A stretch of DNA of 64,000 bases from Bemisia tabaci (taxonomy: Eukaryota > Arthropoda > Insecta > Hemiptera > Aleyrodidae), in NCBI RefSeq assembly GCF_918797505.1, contig NC_092796.1, positions 50,784,411 through 50,848,410 of the forward strand, written 5' to 3'. The translations under genes were made by a program, and so were the position numbers. Below the pieces are notes generated by a model. The model was not told the DNA's origin. It ran no database searches and was given only the letters and a program-made list of their open reading frames with translations. Below, piece by piece: positions 1 through 11,054 of the stretch (positions are counted from its first letter, which is position 1; each line of letters opens with the position of its first letter).

Positions 1-299
1 TCTTTTCCCGCGTTTTTTTTTTTTTTACGGTTTTTCATGATTGGTTCCATCTTTTTCCTATTGCCAATTTTTCCTCATTAAGTCAATAACCTCCAAGTTT
101 TTTTTCTCATTTCCGATCAGAACTTTTCACGCTGTTTCTTTTCAATGTGTATAAATATGTTTATTATTAATTTCCATTTTCATTTCATCCTTTTTCTTCT
201 GATTTATTTTTTTTAATTTAAAAATTGAACTTTTCAGTTATGATTTTGTTAAAATAATAATAATTTTTACTAATTTTAATTTTAAATTTAACAGTTGTT
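1..299. other. AT-rich flank upstream of the Helitron fragment
   Basis: Low-complexity T-rich and A/T-rich DNA with a run of T near the left edge. I see no gene or repeat boundary. It may be the 5' untranslated part of the Helitron that follows, but the Helitron 5' end (an AT target followed by TC) cannot be placed with confidence. Confidence 0.4.
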
Positions 300-782
300 A
301 TGAGTGAAATTTTCAATGACCGAGGCGGTCGTCCTCCAAAACGTGGTCGCGTTTTCCAGAATTCTTCGCATGTTCGTTTAGTGAAGCAAGAACTTAACTC
401 TGTTATTAGTATAGAAAATCAAAGTTTCATTTCTTCATTTCGGAAGTATAAAATTGATGATCAGAACTTTGATGAAAATTTTGTTACCAAATTTTCAGTC
501 GGTTCAATGAATATAATTTGTCATCATTGTGATGCTCGCCATTTTCAGGGTGAAATGTCCAATGGTCATTTTAATAACTGCTGCCAAAATGGCTTAATTT
601 CTTTACCGAGTATTCGGACAAATACCGATTTGAAATCATTATTTTTATATTCTCCAAATTTCATAAAGCATATCAGAAATTATAATAGTGCTGTTGCTTT
701 TGCCTCTTTCTCTGCAAATCGAATTGATATTCCGGGTGATGGACCTTATTGCTTTAAAGTTCAAGGATCCATATATAGGTAA
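300..782 (+). CDS. Helitron helicase-like protein, N-terminal fragment
   Basis: The 160-residue frame matches the N-terminal part of Helitron Rep/helicase proteins (the region just before and into the Helitron-like N domain). Visible hallmarks are a zinc-type block CHHCDARHFQGE near residues 74-85, the NCCQNG block near 92-98, then IRNYNSAVAFASF near 126-138, and finally GPYCFKVQGSIYR, where family members usually read a GPY-F-I-HGQIYH type sequence. The order and spacing match the family. Function would be rolling-circle transposition in the nucleus, but the HUH nuclease and helicase domains are absent. The frame stops exactly where homologues continue, and the last codon overlaps AG|GTAAGT, so it may be an exon end rather than a true C-terminus. 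I chose the ATG at 300 because it is the first in frame after AT-rich DNA. Most likely a decayed, non-functional copy. Confidence 0.8.
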   Translation: MSEIFNDRGGRPPKRGRVFQNSSHVRLVKQELNSVISIENQSFISSFRKYKIDDQNFDENFVTKFSVGSMNIICHHCDARHFQGEMSNGHFNNCCQNGLISLPSIRTNTDLKSLFLYSPNFIKHIRNYNSAVAFASFSANRIDIPGDGPYCFKVQGSIYR

Positions 783-784
783 GT
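776..784 (+). promoter_or_regulatory. possible splice donor at the end of the Helitron fragment
   Basis: The frame ends at AG|GTAAGT with GT at 779-780, a perfect donor consensus, and a T-rich tract ending in CAG lies at 821-823. Splicing these two does not keep the frame open (it reaches TAA within about 12 codons), so if the donor is used, the original acceptor has probably been deleted along with the rest of the coding region. Confidence 0.4.
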
Positions 785-864
785 TTATTTAATGTTTACC
801 GTTACGTAACGTACTTTTTTCAGTTTCTCAGTCCGTCCCTCCCTCCTTCCCACCCCTTAACTCA

Positions 865-888
865 TCCGGAATGCAGCTGCATTCCGGA
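865..888. repeat. perfect 24-bp palindrome
   Basis: TCCGGAATGCAG is followed directly by its exact reverse complement with no spacer. It lies inside the Helitron remnant just after the candidate intron and spans the start of the purine-rich frame. It could be an extruded hairpin, a template-switch scar, or the relic of another Helitron end. The sequence alone does not decide. Confidence 0.9.
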
Positions 889-1245
889 ACTGACAAACAA
901 CAACTGACAACTAAACAACTGACTTATATGTGGAATAGTAAGATAACGAAACAAGAAAAAGATAACATACCAGCAAATACGGAAACCAGAAAGCAGACTG
1001 AACATGGAAAAAACGAAGAAGAAAAAGCGGAAAAATTAGATGAAGTTAAAACAGGAGCAGAAAAAGAAGAAGAACCAGAAGGAACAGCTACTGAAGAAGA
1101 AAAAGAAGAAGCAAAAAAAGAAAAGACAAAAGGAGGAAAGAAGAAGAGCAAAGTTGTAGGAAATATAGGAAGAAAAGCAGGACAGAAATGGCAAAAGAAG
1201 AATCAACAATTTAATCGAAAAAAAAGCAAAGTATTTAAAAAATAA
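871..1245 (+). CDS. low-complexity Lys/Glu-rich frame, doubtful gene
   Basis: A 124-codon frame of mostly Lys, Glu, Gln, Thr and Gly, becoming strongly basic at the end (GRKAGQKWQKKNQQFNRKK). It is produced largely by a purine-rich strand. I recognise no domain, and it does not align by eye to any Helitron segment. The start sits inside the 24-bp palindrome. AATAAA-like sequence overlaps the stop codon, so a short transcript is conceivable, but biased composition alone could keep this frame open. Treat as unproven. Confidence 0.2.
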   Translation: MQLHSGTDKQQLTTKQLTYMWNSKITKQEKDNIPANTETRKQTEHGKNEEEKAEKLDEVKTGAEKEEEPEGTATEEEKEEAKKEKTKGGKKKSKVVGNIGRKAGQKWQKKNQQFNRKKSKVFKK

Positions 1246-1490
1246 AAAAAGATCTTCTTTAAAATTAGTTTGAAAACAAATGTAAAACCTAAAAAATAAT
1301 TTTGTATGAAGATTAAAACAAAATTTTAGTTTAAAGTTTACTAAATAAAATTACAATTTTTGAAAACATTTGTTATATTTATTCTCTCAAAAAAATAATT
1401 AGACCCGATTCAAAGACAAAACAGAAAATTAAATGAAAATAAATAAATTTAAAAAAAAAAAAATGTGAAAGTGAGAAGTGTACAGGAAAA

Positions 1491-1526
1491 ATAAGGGGCT
1501 GCGAAGCAGCCCCATAAGCCCCTAGT
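1491..1526 (+). mobile_element. Helitron 3' terminus: hairpin plus CTAG
   Basis: GGGGCTGC (1495-1502), loop GAA, and GCAGCCCC (1506-1513) form a perfect 8-bp GC-rich stem. Twelve bases after the stem the sequence reads CTAG, followed by T at 1526. A hairpin about 10-12 bases before a CTRR end, inserted 5' to a T, is the defining 3' end of Helitrons, where it acts as the transposition terminator. The orientation agrees with the protein fragment at 300-782. Confidence 0.85.
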
Positions 1527-2270
1527 CTACCTTAAATTAGTTTACGGAGCTTTGGAATGTGCGAGAATGTAAAAACATTCATCCAGTAGATCAATATTGT
1601 GGAGCTGTTGCACGTGTGAGGAATTTGCGATTTAAGCACTGATTTATATAAAGAAATTCGCGAAAAATACGATGGCGCCACTGGTTTTCTCTGAAATCAA
1701 TTCCATATGCTCAAAAAAGCTCTCAAAGTTGAGGGGATATCCCACGATATTGTCAAACTATGGTTAAGACAAAATGCCGCTTAGGTCCCTAGATACGGCC
1801 ATAAGTCAAGTGGAAATTTGATTAAGACAAATTGCCGCTTAAGTCGAATTTTTTTGACCCTTATGCAATTTGACCTAGCGATCTTTCACTGTGATAGATC
1901 ATATTGCAACATTAATGACTGAAATGGTTGGGCAGCAAACTTTTTTCATTGTGACAAAATTGTCAACCCGCAGCTTCGATTGTCCATTCATAGAACAATA
2001 TTTTTGAGGGTAATGATGCCATCCCGTGAATACAGGGTAGCGATCCGCAGGTTTAGTCGATATAGAGGGACCCTCGTTAAATTATATGTAGTTTTATCAG
2101 GACTAGTTTGCACTCGGACAATTTAACTCACGGACGCAGGAGCCGCAGTTTTATCTCGTCCTTTTCTGTTCCTCGTGGGAGCAACTGAGCAGTGAGCAGT
2201 CCTCCGAAGCCTCATTTTAACAGTCACTGTTTTGAACGTGTTCGGAAACTAAAGGATCCGGCCCACACTC
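1526..2270. other. no gene or recognisable repeat
   Basis: Unique-looking sequence of mixed composition. I see no long frame, no tRNA-like box pair and no terminal repeats. Confidence 0.5.
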
Positions 2271-2518
2271 CATTGCTAAGGAAGAACGCCGTATGAGTCT
2301 TCAGACGTTGCCAAGTTTCCTCCGATTAAAACCTAACTCACTGGAAAAATTAATATTGTTATTTTCCAAAATTTTCATACTATTTTGTACGCAAATTATA
2401 CTACAATATTTCAAAATTTCAAGGATTATGCATGAATATTAATTGTCAAAAATACAGGTTTTATCGAGGGAAATTTGGCAACTCTCGAAAGTTCATACGG
2501 CGTTCTTCCTCAGTGCGG
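2271..2518. mobile_element. fold-back MITE, CTAAGGAAGAACGCCG family
   Basis: The left arm reads GCTAAGGAAGAACGCCGTAT and continues to GTTGCCAAGTTTCC. The right arm is its reverse complement (TTTGGCAACTCTCG, then TCATACGGCGTTCTTCCT). Arms of roughly 50 bp enclose an AT-rich core of about 150 bp. The same family recurs at 15105, 15488, 45863 and 58890, with partial arms at 31951, 43129 and 60744. Its outer end, best seen in the later copies, is CTGCCGTGCTAAGG, which is degraded here. It has no coding capacity. Confidence 0.85.
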
Positions 2519-3365
2519 CAACACACCTTCGGTCTCTTTAACTCCTTTCGGAAATCCCGATCGGAGAGCGGAGACCCTGAAAGTTCGATAGATTGAGACC
2601 TAGTTTGAATACTGTTTGTAACCTATCCCAATAGACTTCTCGTTGCGCACCGATGTTGGTGTATTTTATGACACCACGGCGCGAACTTTCTGAAACCCAT
2701 AAATTTCGGTCCCCTGACTCCGAGCCAGGCATTTTGCTTCGCCATTATTCCTACTCTGTATTTCTAGCCTATCTGCCGCTACTTATCTCTAAAAGTTCAG
2801 ATTTTCACGGTTTCCCACCTCTAACGATCCCATTTACGGGAACTATTTCTTAGCGATTAGATTTTCCAATGAGGAAAGTGTCTAATCTGCACTGAGAAAA
2901 ATATTTTTTGTTCTTGCGTTACTTTTGGTTAGAATAGGGATTGAAACGAAAGCTAATCAAAATTGTGTGTTAACTTTCTTAATATGTACATCAACGGTGA
3001 ACCACGTATCTCGTTTTCGGTGTTAAAAAATATCCGCTCCCATTCCTACCATATCATTCCTTGAAATTTTCATAAAATTTTCTACGTGCAGAGAGGGAGA
3101 ATCACGGAAGTTTCCAAGATTCGTCGTTGAGTTCTTTGTCATTTAAAAAATTAATTATATGATAGGACGTCTGAAACTTCGCAAACCAAGCTACGTGGTT
3201 TGGTGGTTTTTCTATCTATAGATGTAATTTCACATAAAGAAACACGGAAAAACTGGTCATTCCTATACTTATCCCCATATTACTCGAACTTTCGCGTGTT
3301 ATTTTGCCGTTCAAGGTACGTCGAGTTTTCTGCACTGCCTGTTCCCTGCTGCCACTGTTACTGAC
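2519..3365. other. no gene or recognisable repeat
   Basis: Short opposing open frames occur at 2538-2732 and 2653-2853 but overlap each other and resemble nothing I know. No terminal repeats seen. Confidence 0.45.
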
Positions 3366-3860
3366 CAGGGCCGGATTAAGGTGGTGGCCACATGGGCCGC
3401 GGCCCATGGCGGAGAATTTAGGGGGCGGCAAATTTTGCAATTTTTTAAATGTAGGTATAAAAAAAATCAGATTCAGAAAAACAATTATCGATGAGAAAAG
3501 GGGACAAAATCTCCCTTTCCTGCGAGAACAATAATTTCTAATTTTGTCGTTTTTCGGTGATACCAGAGACAGCATCTTTAATTAGTCGAGTTAAGAGAGG
3601 AACTAAACACGCAATTTGGCCTGGAGCTCAGCGCAGAGAGGAATGACGACGAGGATTTGAGATGAAAAGAACAACCTTCAGCGCGGCGGCGGTCGGTATG
3701 TAACACATATTAGCGCCTACAAGACTGCATGAATACTTCACCCATTGCGCCAAACACAGTGCGGTCACGCGGTCAGGAGCGGTTGGCGTGAAACGCATAG
3801 CGCCTACAAGACTGCAAGAATACTTCTCGCACTGCGCCAAATACAGTGCGAAAAGAGATC
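3366..3860 (+). mobile_element. hAT-like MITE, 3'-truncated copy
   Basis: It starts with CAGGGCCGGATTAAGG and follows the same order of internal sequence as the full copies at 30469-31309 (reverse) and 50880-51765. Two copies of the GCGCCTACAAGACTGCA unit are present (about 3713 and 3798). The right part, the right terminal repeat and the second target duplication are missing; the match fades after about 3855. CAGGG termini with 8-bp target duplications (seen in the full copies) are typical of the hAT superfamily. Confidence 0.85.
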
Positions 3861-6643
3861 TTTCACGGAAGGGAAATCTTTTAGGATTGCGTTCTTGTCA
3901 AGCTGTGCCCATAAGAGAATTTTTGACCGAAAAGTCTGTAAAGATCCATGAAAATAAGTAAAGTATCATTTTTTGTCTCTACAGGGTGTTTCAGATCACC
4001 CATAGATACCAAGTTTTTTGCTCGGTTGTTTTAAGTTGTACGAAGTCGGGAACTGCGAGGTTGATAGGGAACTGACCCCGAGGAGTCAATCATTTTGAGA
4101 GGCAGATTGATTTCACAAGTCATAGGCAGATCCAAGTAGTCCTGCATCCCCCGAAAAAAAGGAAAAGAAAAAGAAAAAAAAGGAAAGAAAGTAGTAGTAG
4201 TAAGATAAGTTTATTTTAAAGCAGTGCTTTAGCATCTAAGGCCATTTACACCTCTGTGTGTTTGCATGGAAATCAAGGTTAAGAAGGAGGGAAGGAATGA
4301 AGGAAAAGAGGAGGAAGGTCGCTTATACTTGGTAATTATTCATGACGAAATTTACTCAAACTGCACGTTAGGTGCTTGAAATATTTTGAAAATTTTCTGG
4401 GGGAAGCACCCCAACCCCCCCCCCCTCCCCCCTCCGTTCGATGTTTCTTGGTCCACCCATGCATGCGTCCGATGAGTTGTTATCCTTACAGCGAGAGAAT
4501 ATTGGTATTCCATGGATCATATCGTCACCTACCTGACATTAGGTCGTAACTACAATCTACAATGAACCCTGTCCTCCATACAATTGAATGCTTTTCCGGG
4601 CTCATCTCAAAATGTAGATACGCCTTTTTGTCAGCCGGGCGACGATATGCAACGTCGCCATGGAGTTACACCGATTCACTTTCAACGGTTGAAAGTTACC
4701 CCCTTTCACGGCGGGGGCGTACCCCGTCGAGGACGGGACGTAATTCTCCGCAGACGGGCGCGACGTTCCCGATCCTGGCGAAAATCAGCGCAACATGTTG
4801 AGCCAACGTGCCTCATTTCGACAATTAACAAACATGGCTGTTTCTGGGAGCCGGAGCAACCCGCGGGTCCTCACCCACGCCTCGCGCCTCGGTCCCTCCG
4901 CCGCCGCCGCCTCGTGGTCCTAACTCGCTCCGCCTTTGCCGTACCGGTGTTCTCTGTTCGGGGCCCTCGTAAGGCGCTGTAAATTGAATTTCCTCGACGG
5001 GACTCCGGGACTCCCGGTTATGAATAATAGGCGAGAGGGGCGCCGCGGCGTTTAAATTTAAGGCAAGAGTGTGGTGCTGAAAGCGGAACAATGCAAAGAT
5101 GCAACCAGCAGCTTCCTCTTGCATGCATTAGGCGTGCCTGGCTGGCTCAATAATTTGTCGCTTTGTTATCACCGAGTCGTCTTTCCTCCGCATTCGTTAC
5201 CAGCGCGCTCTAGCGGCGACGGCGTTAATCTTTTTGGCTCTGCCTCTGACTCCGAGCTTATTGTTCGCGGGTTTTACTCCCCGCGTCTCCCGGGGAGGTT
5301 TGCCAACGGGGGAGGAGGCACCCCTCCCTCCCTCTCCCGTCCTATTCAATCAGCCCCCGTTTTTTAACCCCCCGCGAACTTTTGTTCCTTTAAATATGCA
5401 TTCAACCGCATCGATTTCACAATCAATTAGACAAGTGTAAGACAAAACAAAAGAGAGACGCCTTTACCTCGTGCCTGCGCCCCTCCCCCTCGCCCTTTTC
5501 CCTCCCGCCCTTTTAATCACCTCCCGTTCCACCGTCTTCTCCCCGAGTTTATGTTTCCTTTTTCACTCTCATTTTTCAATTTTCGCTCCTTGCGCGGGTT
5601 CCAGGATCCGCTCCGCTGCCAGTCGCTGCTCGATCGGAGCGAAAGGTATTATGTACTGTTTTCAACGTTTATTTACTCCGGTTTCATCAATTTCTCCCTG
5701 CCCCTACCCTCGAAATCCTCACGTCTCCCTTTCTCAGCCCTTTCGCTTTGCGGGTAACTACTGCCGAGCACCGCTTTATTTAATGTTTTCATTCCGATAG
5801 GATGTAATCTCACTTTTTTATGGATTTCGGATTTATCGCGCACGGTCCACGGAACGGCGCTGCTGCCAAATTTTCCGTAAACTTCCCTCACTTGTTGATA
5901 GAATGCCCTTTGAAAGTTCAACATGGCAAGTTGAGCGAGGGTGTTTTGTAGTGAAGAACTCTCTTATAGGTGTTACTACGTAGAGCGTCCTCGTTTAATC
6001 ACCCTCGATCTCTTCCGCTGTAGACAATGGCGGATGGGTATTTTAGCTCTGTTTATGGAACCGGAGGAGAGCGAACGATTTTCGAGTCGATTCTCCCTTT
6101 TTCATGGCGTTTTTGTGAACTCCGTAAACTTGCTTTACTACGGCACGGCTCATCTACCGAAACACCGGCTCGTAAGTGGGTCTTGAAATTGTCTCGCGAA
6201 CGAGAGATGCGGAATCGATTTTCCTTTTACATTTCACCCCATTTTGTTCGCATTTATGACTTCCCTGTTTCTGAGGCGATTGACGGGGGCTGTTATGCCT
6301 CAAAGTAGGTGTTTGCGAGAGAATCATAGAGTACATAAAGAGTACATAGAGTCTTAGTAGAAATGGAGGAGTTGTCGTAACTTTTGAGCATTTTCCATCC
6401 TCTAAACTCAAAGGCACATCAATATAATTTGACATTTTACAACAAAATTATCGTTTATCACCGGGGTCACGCTAAATCGCCATTTTCTATGGGAAATGTA
6501 TCAAAATCTATATCCAGCGTCCGTCTCGCATACAGGGCTTGGAGTCTCTTGAGACAGAACATGATTTCAGCTCGCCTCGTTTCGTCATGACTCTTTGTAT
6601 GTACTCTACTAAGATAATTAGATGCAATATGTTAATCTCAATA
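3861..6643. other. no supported gene; GC-rich island at 4.6-5.8 kb
   Basis: 4140-4210 is purine-rich simple sequence ending in a GTA triplet run, and 4405-4435 is C-rich. From about 4600 to 5800 the DNA becomes GC-rich with CpG and CCG runs and several overlapping frames of 60-130 codons on both strands. None shows a domain or clear codon structure. It could be a promoter-proximal or untranslated region, but I cannot support a gene. Confidence 0.4.
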
Positions 6644-6848
6644 CACTGAAAAAACAAATAATTCCGGGCTATACAGACATACCGTCCGTTTCGGGCTCAG
6701 TTGCCGAAAGTTCCGGGTGCTGGAGCCGTAGCTTCGATTGCTCCGGGTGCTATGCCCGGAACTCTCAGCCTCTGAGCCCGAAACGCGGAAGGTAAGTTTA
6801 TATAGCCCGTAATTGCGGCTTCCACGACCGGATTTTATTTTGTCAGTG
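6644..6848. mobile_element. MITE, CACTGAAAAAA ends, GGGCTATACAGACATACCG core
   Basis: It begins CACTGAAAAAA and ends TTTTGTCAGTG. Just inside are imperfect inverted copies of GGGCTATACAGACATACC and a partly palindromic Cys-codon-like GGGTGC/GCCCGG core. A second, more decayed copy is at 15880-16100. Confidence 0.75.
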
Positions 6849-8003
6849 CACTGTGTATTGCAAGTCTATTATAAGGAAAATGAAGACAAAACAAAACTTA
6901 ATATAAATTTTGAGGTATATAGTTATTAAAAATATATTCATGTGCATTTCTCTAATTCCTTCCTATCCTGTACCAAAAGTTAGGGTTCGAACCGAGACGT
7001 TTGCCGAAAATTTTTGACTTGTGCATGGTTGAGACAATGATAGCCTTGCGTGAGAAAGTGAGAGCGGTAAAGAGATCAAAAGGAATCTATCGAGAGAATG
7101 CGCGTCTGTATCCGGTTAATATGGGCCGACACTTTCGATTGCGCGACCACTTAATAATTATGTCTAGCGGGAACCTGCAGAGATCGGGCAAAATCAGAGC
7201 GGAGCGACTCCATAAAATTTGAAGCTGTAAATGCCACCGATGGTAGCGACAAGTGGTAGTCCTTAATAGGCGGTTACGTTTGATGCCAAGTGCCAAGGCG
7301 GAGCGATGTACCTTTCTGTTCGAAAATTCAAGTGGAGTAAAGGTATCTACGCTACAATTTCGGTCCATGGATACAAATTAAGCATCAAACGGGTCGCACC
7401 GTGTTGCCGCATCTCCGGGATCAATAATTTAATCAAGAGGGGTTGATGACGTCTCGGTTCTTTGTGCTTTTCAAGTGCGTGTTATGACTCCGGTTTATCG
7501 CATTCTTAAAACTTTTATAACACTAAATGGTTCATTGTAGAGGAATTCTGCAGACCCTTAACAGACTCCTGCCTCTCCCACGCTCCATATTGATCGCTGA
7601 AGAAAGCCCTTTCAATTTCTCCTATGGTTCCATTCACACGTGAATTTATCCCTCTTAGTGCATTTTTAATAGGGCACCAGTATTAGATTGAACTTTTAAT
7701 CTAAGGTTAAATGCTTTCGCTGCACCGGAGGGAGTGAGAGTCCGAAATATTGCTTGTGATCTTTGTGTAACTAATTCAATGCTTCAAGTGAAGAGATCAA
7801 AAAAATAAAGAAACAAATTTTTCCCCCTTTTCAAAAACACAAAACACAAAAACGAAAAAAAGCGAAAAAAAAAATACATGAACTGAAAGTCGGATCAAGT
7901 GACCATGTCATCAATAACTTCACAGGAAAGGGAGATTATCAAGCAGTTTACTTTGTGGAAATTAACGCAAAAAAGCAACATGGTAAGAATAGTTGAGTTT
8001 TGG
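6849..8003. other. no gene or recognisable repeat
   Basis: AT-rich sequence with an A-rich stretch at 7797-7875. A lone GGTTCGAACC near 6983 resembles a tRNA B box, but there is no A box before it. Confidence 0.4.
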
Positions 8004-8129
8004 TTGGACGTATTTCTACCAGACGGGACAATTTTCATTAAGAGATGAGCCCTGTGACCCATAAGAATACATGCACAACAGGGCTCACGTCATGACCCAC
8101 ATAGTTCCGTTTGACAGAAATACGTCCAA
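8004..8129. mobile_element. short fold-back MITE, TTGGACGTATTTCTG family
   Basis: The left arm TTGGACGTATTTCTACCAGA has its inverted copy TTTGACAGAAATACGTCCAA at the right end. The element folds into one long imperfect hairpin of about 125 nt. A sister copy lies at 15362-15490. No coding capacity. Confidence 0.8.
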
Positions 8130-8877
8130 TTGACTCCTCTGTCGCTTCTCTCATATTTTTCTCTTTGAGACCTCTCACTTTCAAAACATTTTGGACGATG
8201 CAATAGCGTTCCTCAAATCGCAATCTATTTTCTTTAACATCCGATGCGACAACGGAATCAATATATCACTCTTGCGCAAAGGCAAAATAAGTATTTATTC
8301 GTTATCATGGGAATATCTTGTATCCCTCAACCCTCCGCGAGAGACCCGCCCGAAAATTTGGCAGCGTGGGGCCGGAGGTCGGCGGTTTTCTCAAAAGTGT
8401 GAAACGGACCAATTGGGCACCGGTTATTGCGGAGTGTGCCGGCGGTAAAATACTTTTACAAGACAGCTATAAAGCTAAATGACTGTAATTTAAGTGGTCG
8501 TAGTTAAGTTGTTCGGTTTGAAGTTAAAGGAAGGATATTCCGTTTCGGGTATGATCCGCGCCGCCGCCGCGGCATATCCCTATCCATAAACGCGCGCGCC
8601 AGGTTGTGGTTATAAAACGGCCCGAAATGGGGTGAATGGCGCGGATATCAATTTTTGAGATAGGGGAGGTTGCGTAGAGCCGCCTCGCCGCGTGGCATTG
8701 ATGTGCACGCAACACTCCGTGCTCCACCGCAACCCCCTTCGATTTCGATAAATAAATCCCGTAATTTGTAGGCCGCACCAACTTCAGGGTAGAGCTACTA
8801 AAACGGCAAATTGTACCCCGTTTTCAAATCGATTGCGGTTATTTCAATCCATCTCCATGTTGTTAACCCAGCGGTAG
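8130..8877. other. no gene; small CpG-rich patch
   Basis: 8330-8450 and 8540-8720 are GC-rich with CCG/CGG runs. The 85-codon frames in both orientations have no recognisable domain. Confidence 0.4.
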
Positions 8878-8957
8878 TCATGACTTGCTAAGAATATCGT
8901 TTCATTTACCGATTTACCCTCCTGAATCTAAATAAACTCAGAATAGGCAAGTAAGGA
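8878..8957 (+). repeat. 80-bp direct repeat, left copy, abutting a MITE
   Basis: It runs from TCATGACTTGCTAAG to GTAAGGA and ends exactly at the left end of the MITE at 8958. The other copy (9272-9352) begins exactly after the MITE. By eye the two differ at three substitutions and one single-base indel. Confidence 0.9.
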
Positions 8958-9271
8958 CTAGAGTCCCTTTATACTGAGAGTCAAGACAATGTAAATCCAT
9001 TTCTGATTGGTTCCCGTATGTTAGGCCTTCACAGTGTCACAAACGGGAATAAAGGTTACATTTTCACCACTTGCAAAGATTTTAATCTGAAATGGACCGA
9101 GAAATTACGGGTTCGACAAGGAACAAACGGAATGAGTGAGAGAACGGAAAAAGGAATTTGAGAATGGGCTGATCAAATATTACAAAAAACGTTCAATTTC
9201 TGTGATCTTTATTCCCGTTTGTGACTCCATGAGGGGGTGTTGTCTTGACTCTCAGTATATAGGGACTCTAG
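8958..9271. mobile_element. MITE, CTAGAGTCCCTTTATACTGA family
   Basis: Terminal inverted repeats of about 30 bp begin CTAGAGTCCC and contain CTGAGAGTCAAGACAA. The element is 314 bp. Inside, near-inverted CACAAACGGGAATAAAG and CTTTATTCCCGTTTGTGAC sequences form a second stem. A sister copy at 21175-21487 has a perfect 6-bp target duplication (TCCTCT); this copy has none and is bounded by 80-bp direct repeats instead. Confidence 0.9.
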
Positions 9272-9352
9272 TCATGACTTGCTAAGAATATCGTGTCATT
9301 TACCGATTTACCCTCCTGAGTCTAAATAAACTGCAGAATAAGCAAGTAAGGA
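9272..9352 (+). repeat. 80-bp direct repeat, right copy
   Basis: 81 bp, near-identical to 8878-8957, starting at the base after the MITE's CTCTAG end. After it the sequence is unrelated to what follows the left copy. Confidence 0.9.
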
Positions 9353-11054
9353 CTATCTTGATTGTTGTTTACCCGGGCCTACGCAGTTTCTATGGATCTA
9401 TCACTCCTAAAATTTATTATAGTCGATTTGAAATGTTACAAAGTCTTAGAACTGTGTACGTAGAGTGCCGCAGGTAAAATTCGACCTCAGAATCTTCCTA
9501 CAGCCCTTCCTAAAGAATGGGGAATGACGTGTACCTTGACTTCTACCATAACTAGCAATGTACTATGCTCTGCTGAGAAGAAGCATGCACAGTGCGGGCT
9601 AAGAACAGGCTTCTAGAGGAAATTGACTTTGGTTGAATTGTTTTTCGTCTTTAAGGCCAGCATTATGTTTATCGTTGTTTATCGCACGTTTGCATCTCAA
9701 AATTTTAATCTCAATTTAATATTTCACGTGTTTATAATCATGCGACATGATTGGTATACTTGACAGAATGTGAAGGGTGTAATAAGGCGTCTTATTTTAG
9801 TGACCCTCTTTTCTTTATATATCTTCACGCAGCCACATCGCTCCAAAAATCGTGAAATCACCACATTTCTCATAATTTTTACTTTGATCAATGTTAATAC
9901 ATTGGCATGGATGTTAAACGAGGCCTCGTTCTTGATAAATCCCATTCACTCTTTTTTTCTTGTATAAAATATTCAAACATTTATTTCTATAGAGAGGGTC
10001 GGGGAGGGAGAAAGACAAAGCAAGAAAAATTAATCTTGCCCTTAGACAAGGGGCTGGAATTAAATTCTTAGATTTCGGCTCAAAATAAATTATGGTAGCT
10101 GAAATTTCATTAATTTGGAGAAAATACCTTGGCTTTTTTCTACCTCGGCTTCGGTGAACCCTAAAACATATTTGTGTAGTGAAAAGAAAGAAGCAATGAG
10201 TTAAAACAGCAGTTCAGAATCTCAGAATACTTCTGAGACCTCTTCAAAATTCCACGTCGGTCGTCGGCAATTCACTCATGTCCAATCTATAGCCTTACCT
10301 CACGATTTGATACAGTGTTCACAGGTTTGCTCAGAAAAATATTTTCTATTGATACGCTTCTGTAAGTCCGTGGCAACAGTGTCCTTTGCTCATTTCGCGA
10401 TTGGCACCAAAAAGGAGGAGGAAAGGATTCCAACACACGAGACAAAATCAGCACGAAATGCAATAACGTGTGACGTCATGATTGCGAGGAAACGTTGACA
10501 CAGCATTAGCCGAGATGGTCGGGGCGGGGGTTGCGAGGTAGGAAAGCGGGGGTGGGAACGAAGGGATGAACAGTTTAAATATGTGTTTGTGTTGGCAAAG
10601 ACCAGCGGAGCTTATTACTGCTGATTGCTGCGGTCCACCACCTCTATCCCTTTCCACCCCTGTGGCCCTGCCTCATTCGTGTGTGGTCAGTTTCTCCTAT
10701 AGTCATGCGAGGGCCAAGACTTACCCCCTCCCCCAACGTTTTCTGAAAGTAAAAAATCGTGATAAGAATCCTCCAGCTTGATCAATATAAAGTTACCGAA
10801 GCGTCAAACTTTTAGAAGGCGGAGAGGAATGAAAAAATGCATATATCTCAAAATACTTTGAAATATTTTTAAAAACTCCTGCGTTCATTCAATATTTGAA
10901 ATAAGACCTCGGCCTAAGAATTTTTACATCCGCAAATGTTTATGAATGTCAATTTGTTAAAAAAGTTTCCCATTTCACTCGTGAAAGAAAAAAAATCATA
11001 GTCAGGTCCTATGAATAAGGTCAATAAAACCTGTGAAAAAATGAAGAATAATAA
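9353..11054. other. no gene or recognisable repeat
   Basis: AT-rich, with a G-rich patch at 9991-10010 and a GC-rich patch at 10500-10740. Short frames on both strands (60-75 codons) carry no known motif. Confidence 0.4.

Larger units (their letters stand above)
1..1525 (+). mobile_element. Helitron remnant with intact 3' terminus
   Basis: The stretch holds an N-terminal Helitron protein fragment (300-778) and ends in a canonical Helitron 3' terminus at 1525. An autonomous Helitron encodes a protein of well over 1,000 residues with Rep and helicase domains. Here only about 740 bases separate the fragment from the 3' end, so nearly all of Rep and the whole helicase are missing and the copy cannot be autonomous. 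The left boundary is unknown and may lie outside the window. The purine-rich frame at 871-1245 sits where the missing coding region would be and does not resemble it. Confidence 0.7.

Noticed and set aside
4584..5367. Gene in the GC-rich island
   Set aside because: Several frames on both strands of similar length, no domain, no codon pattern favouring one, and no paired splice sites that join them.
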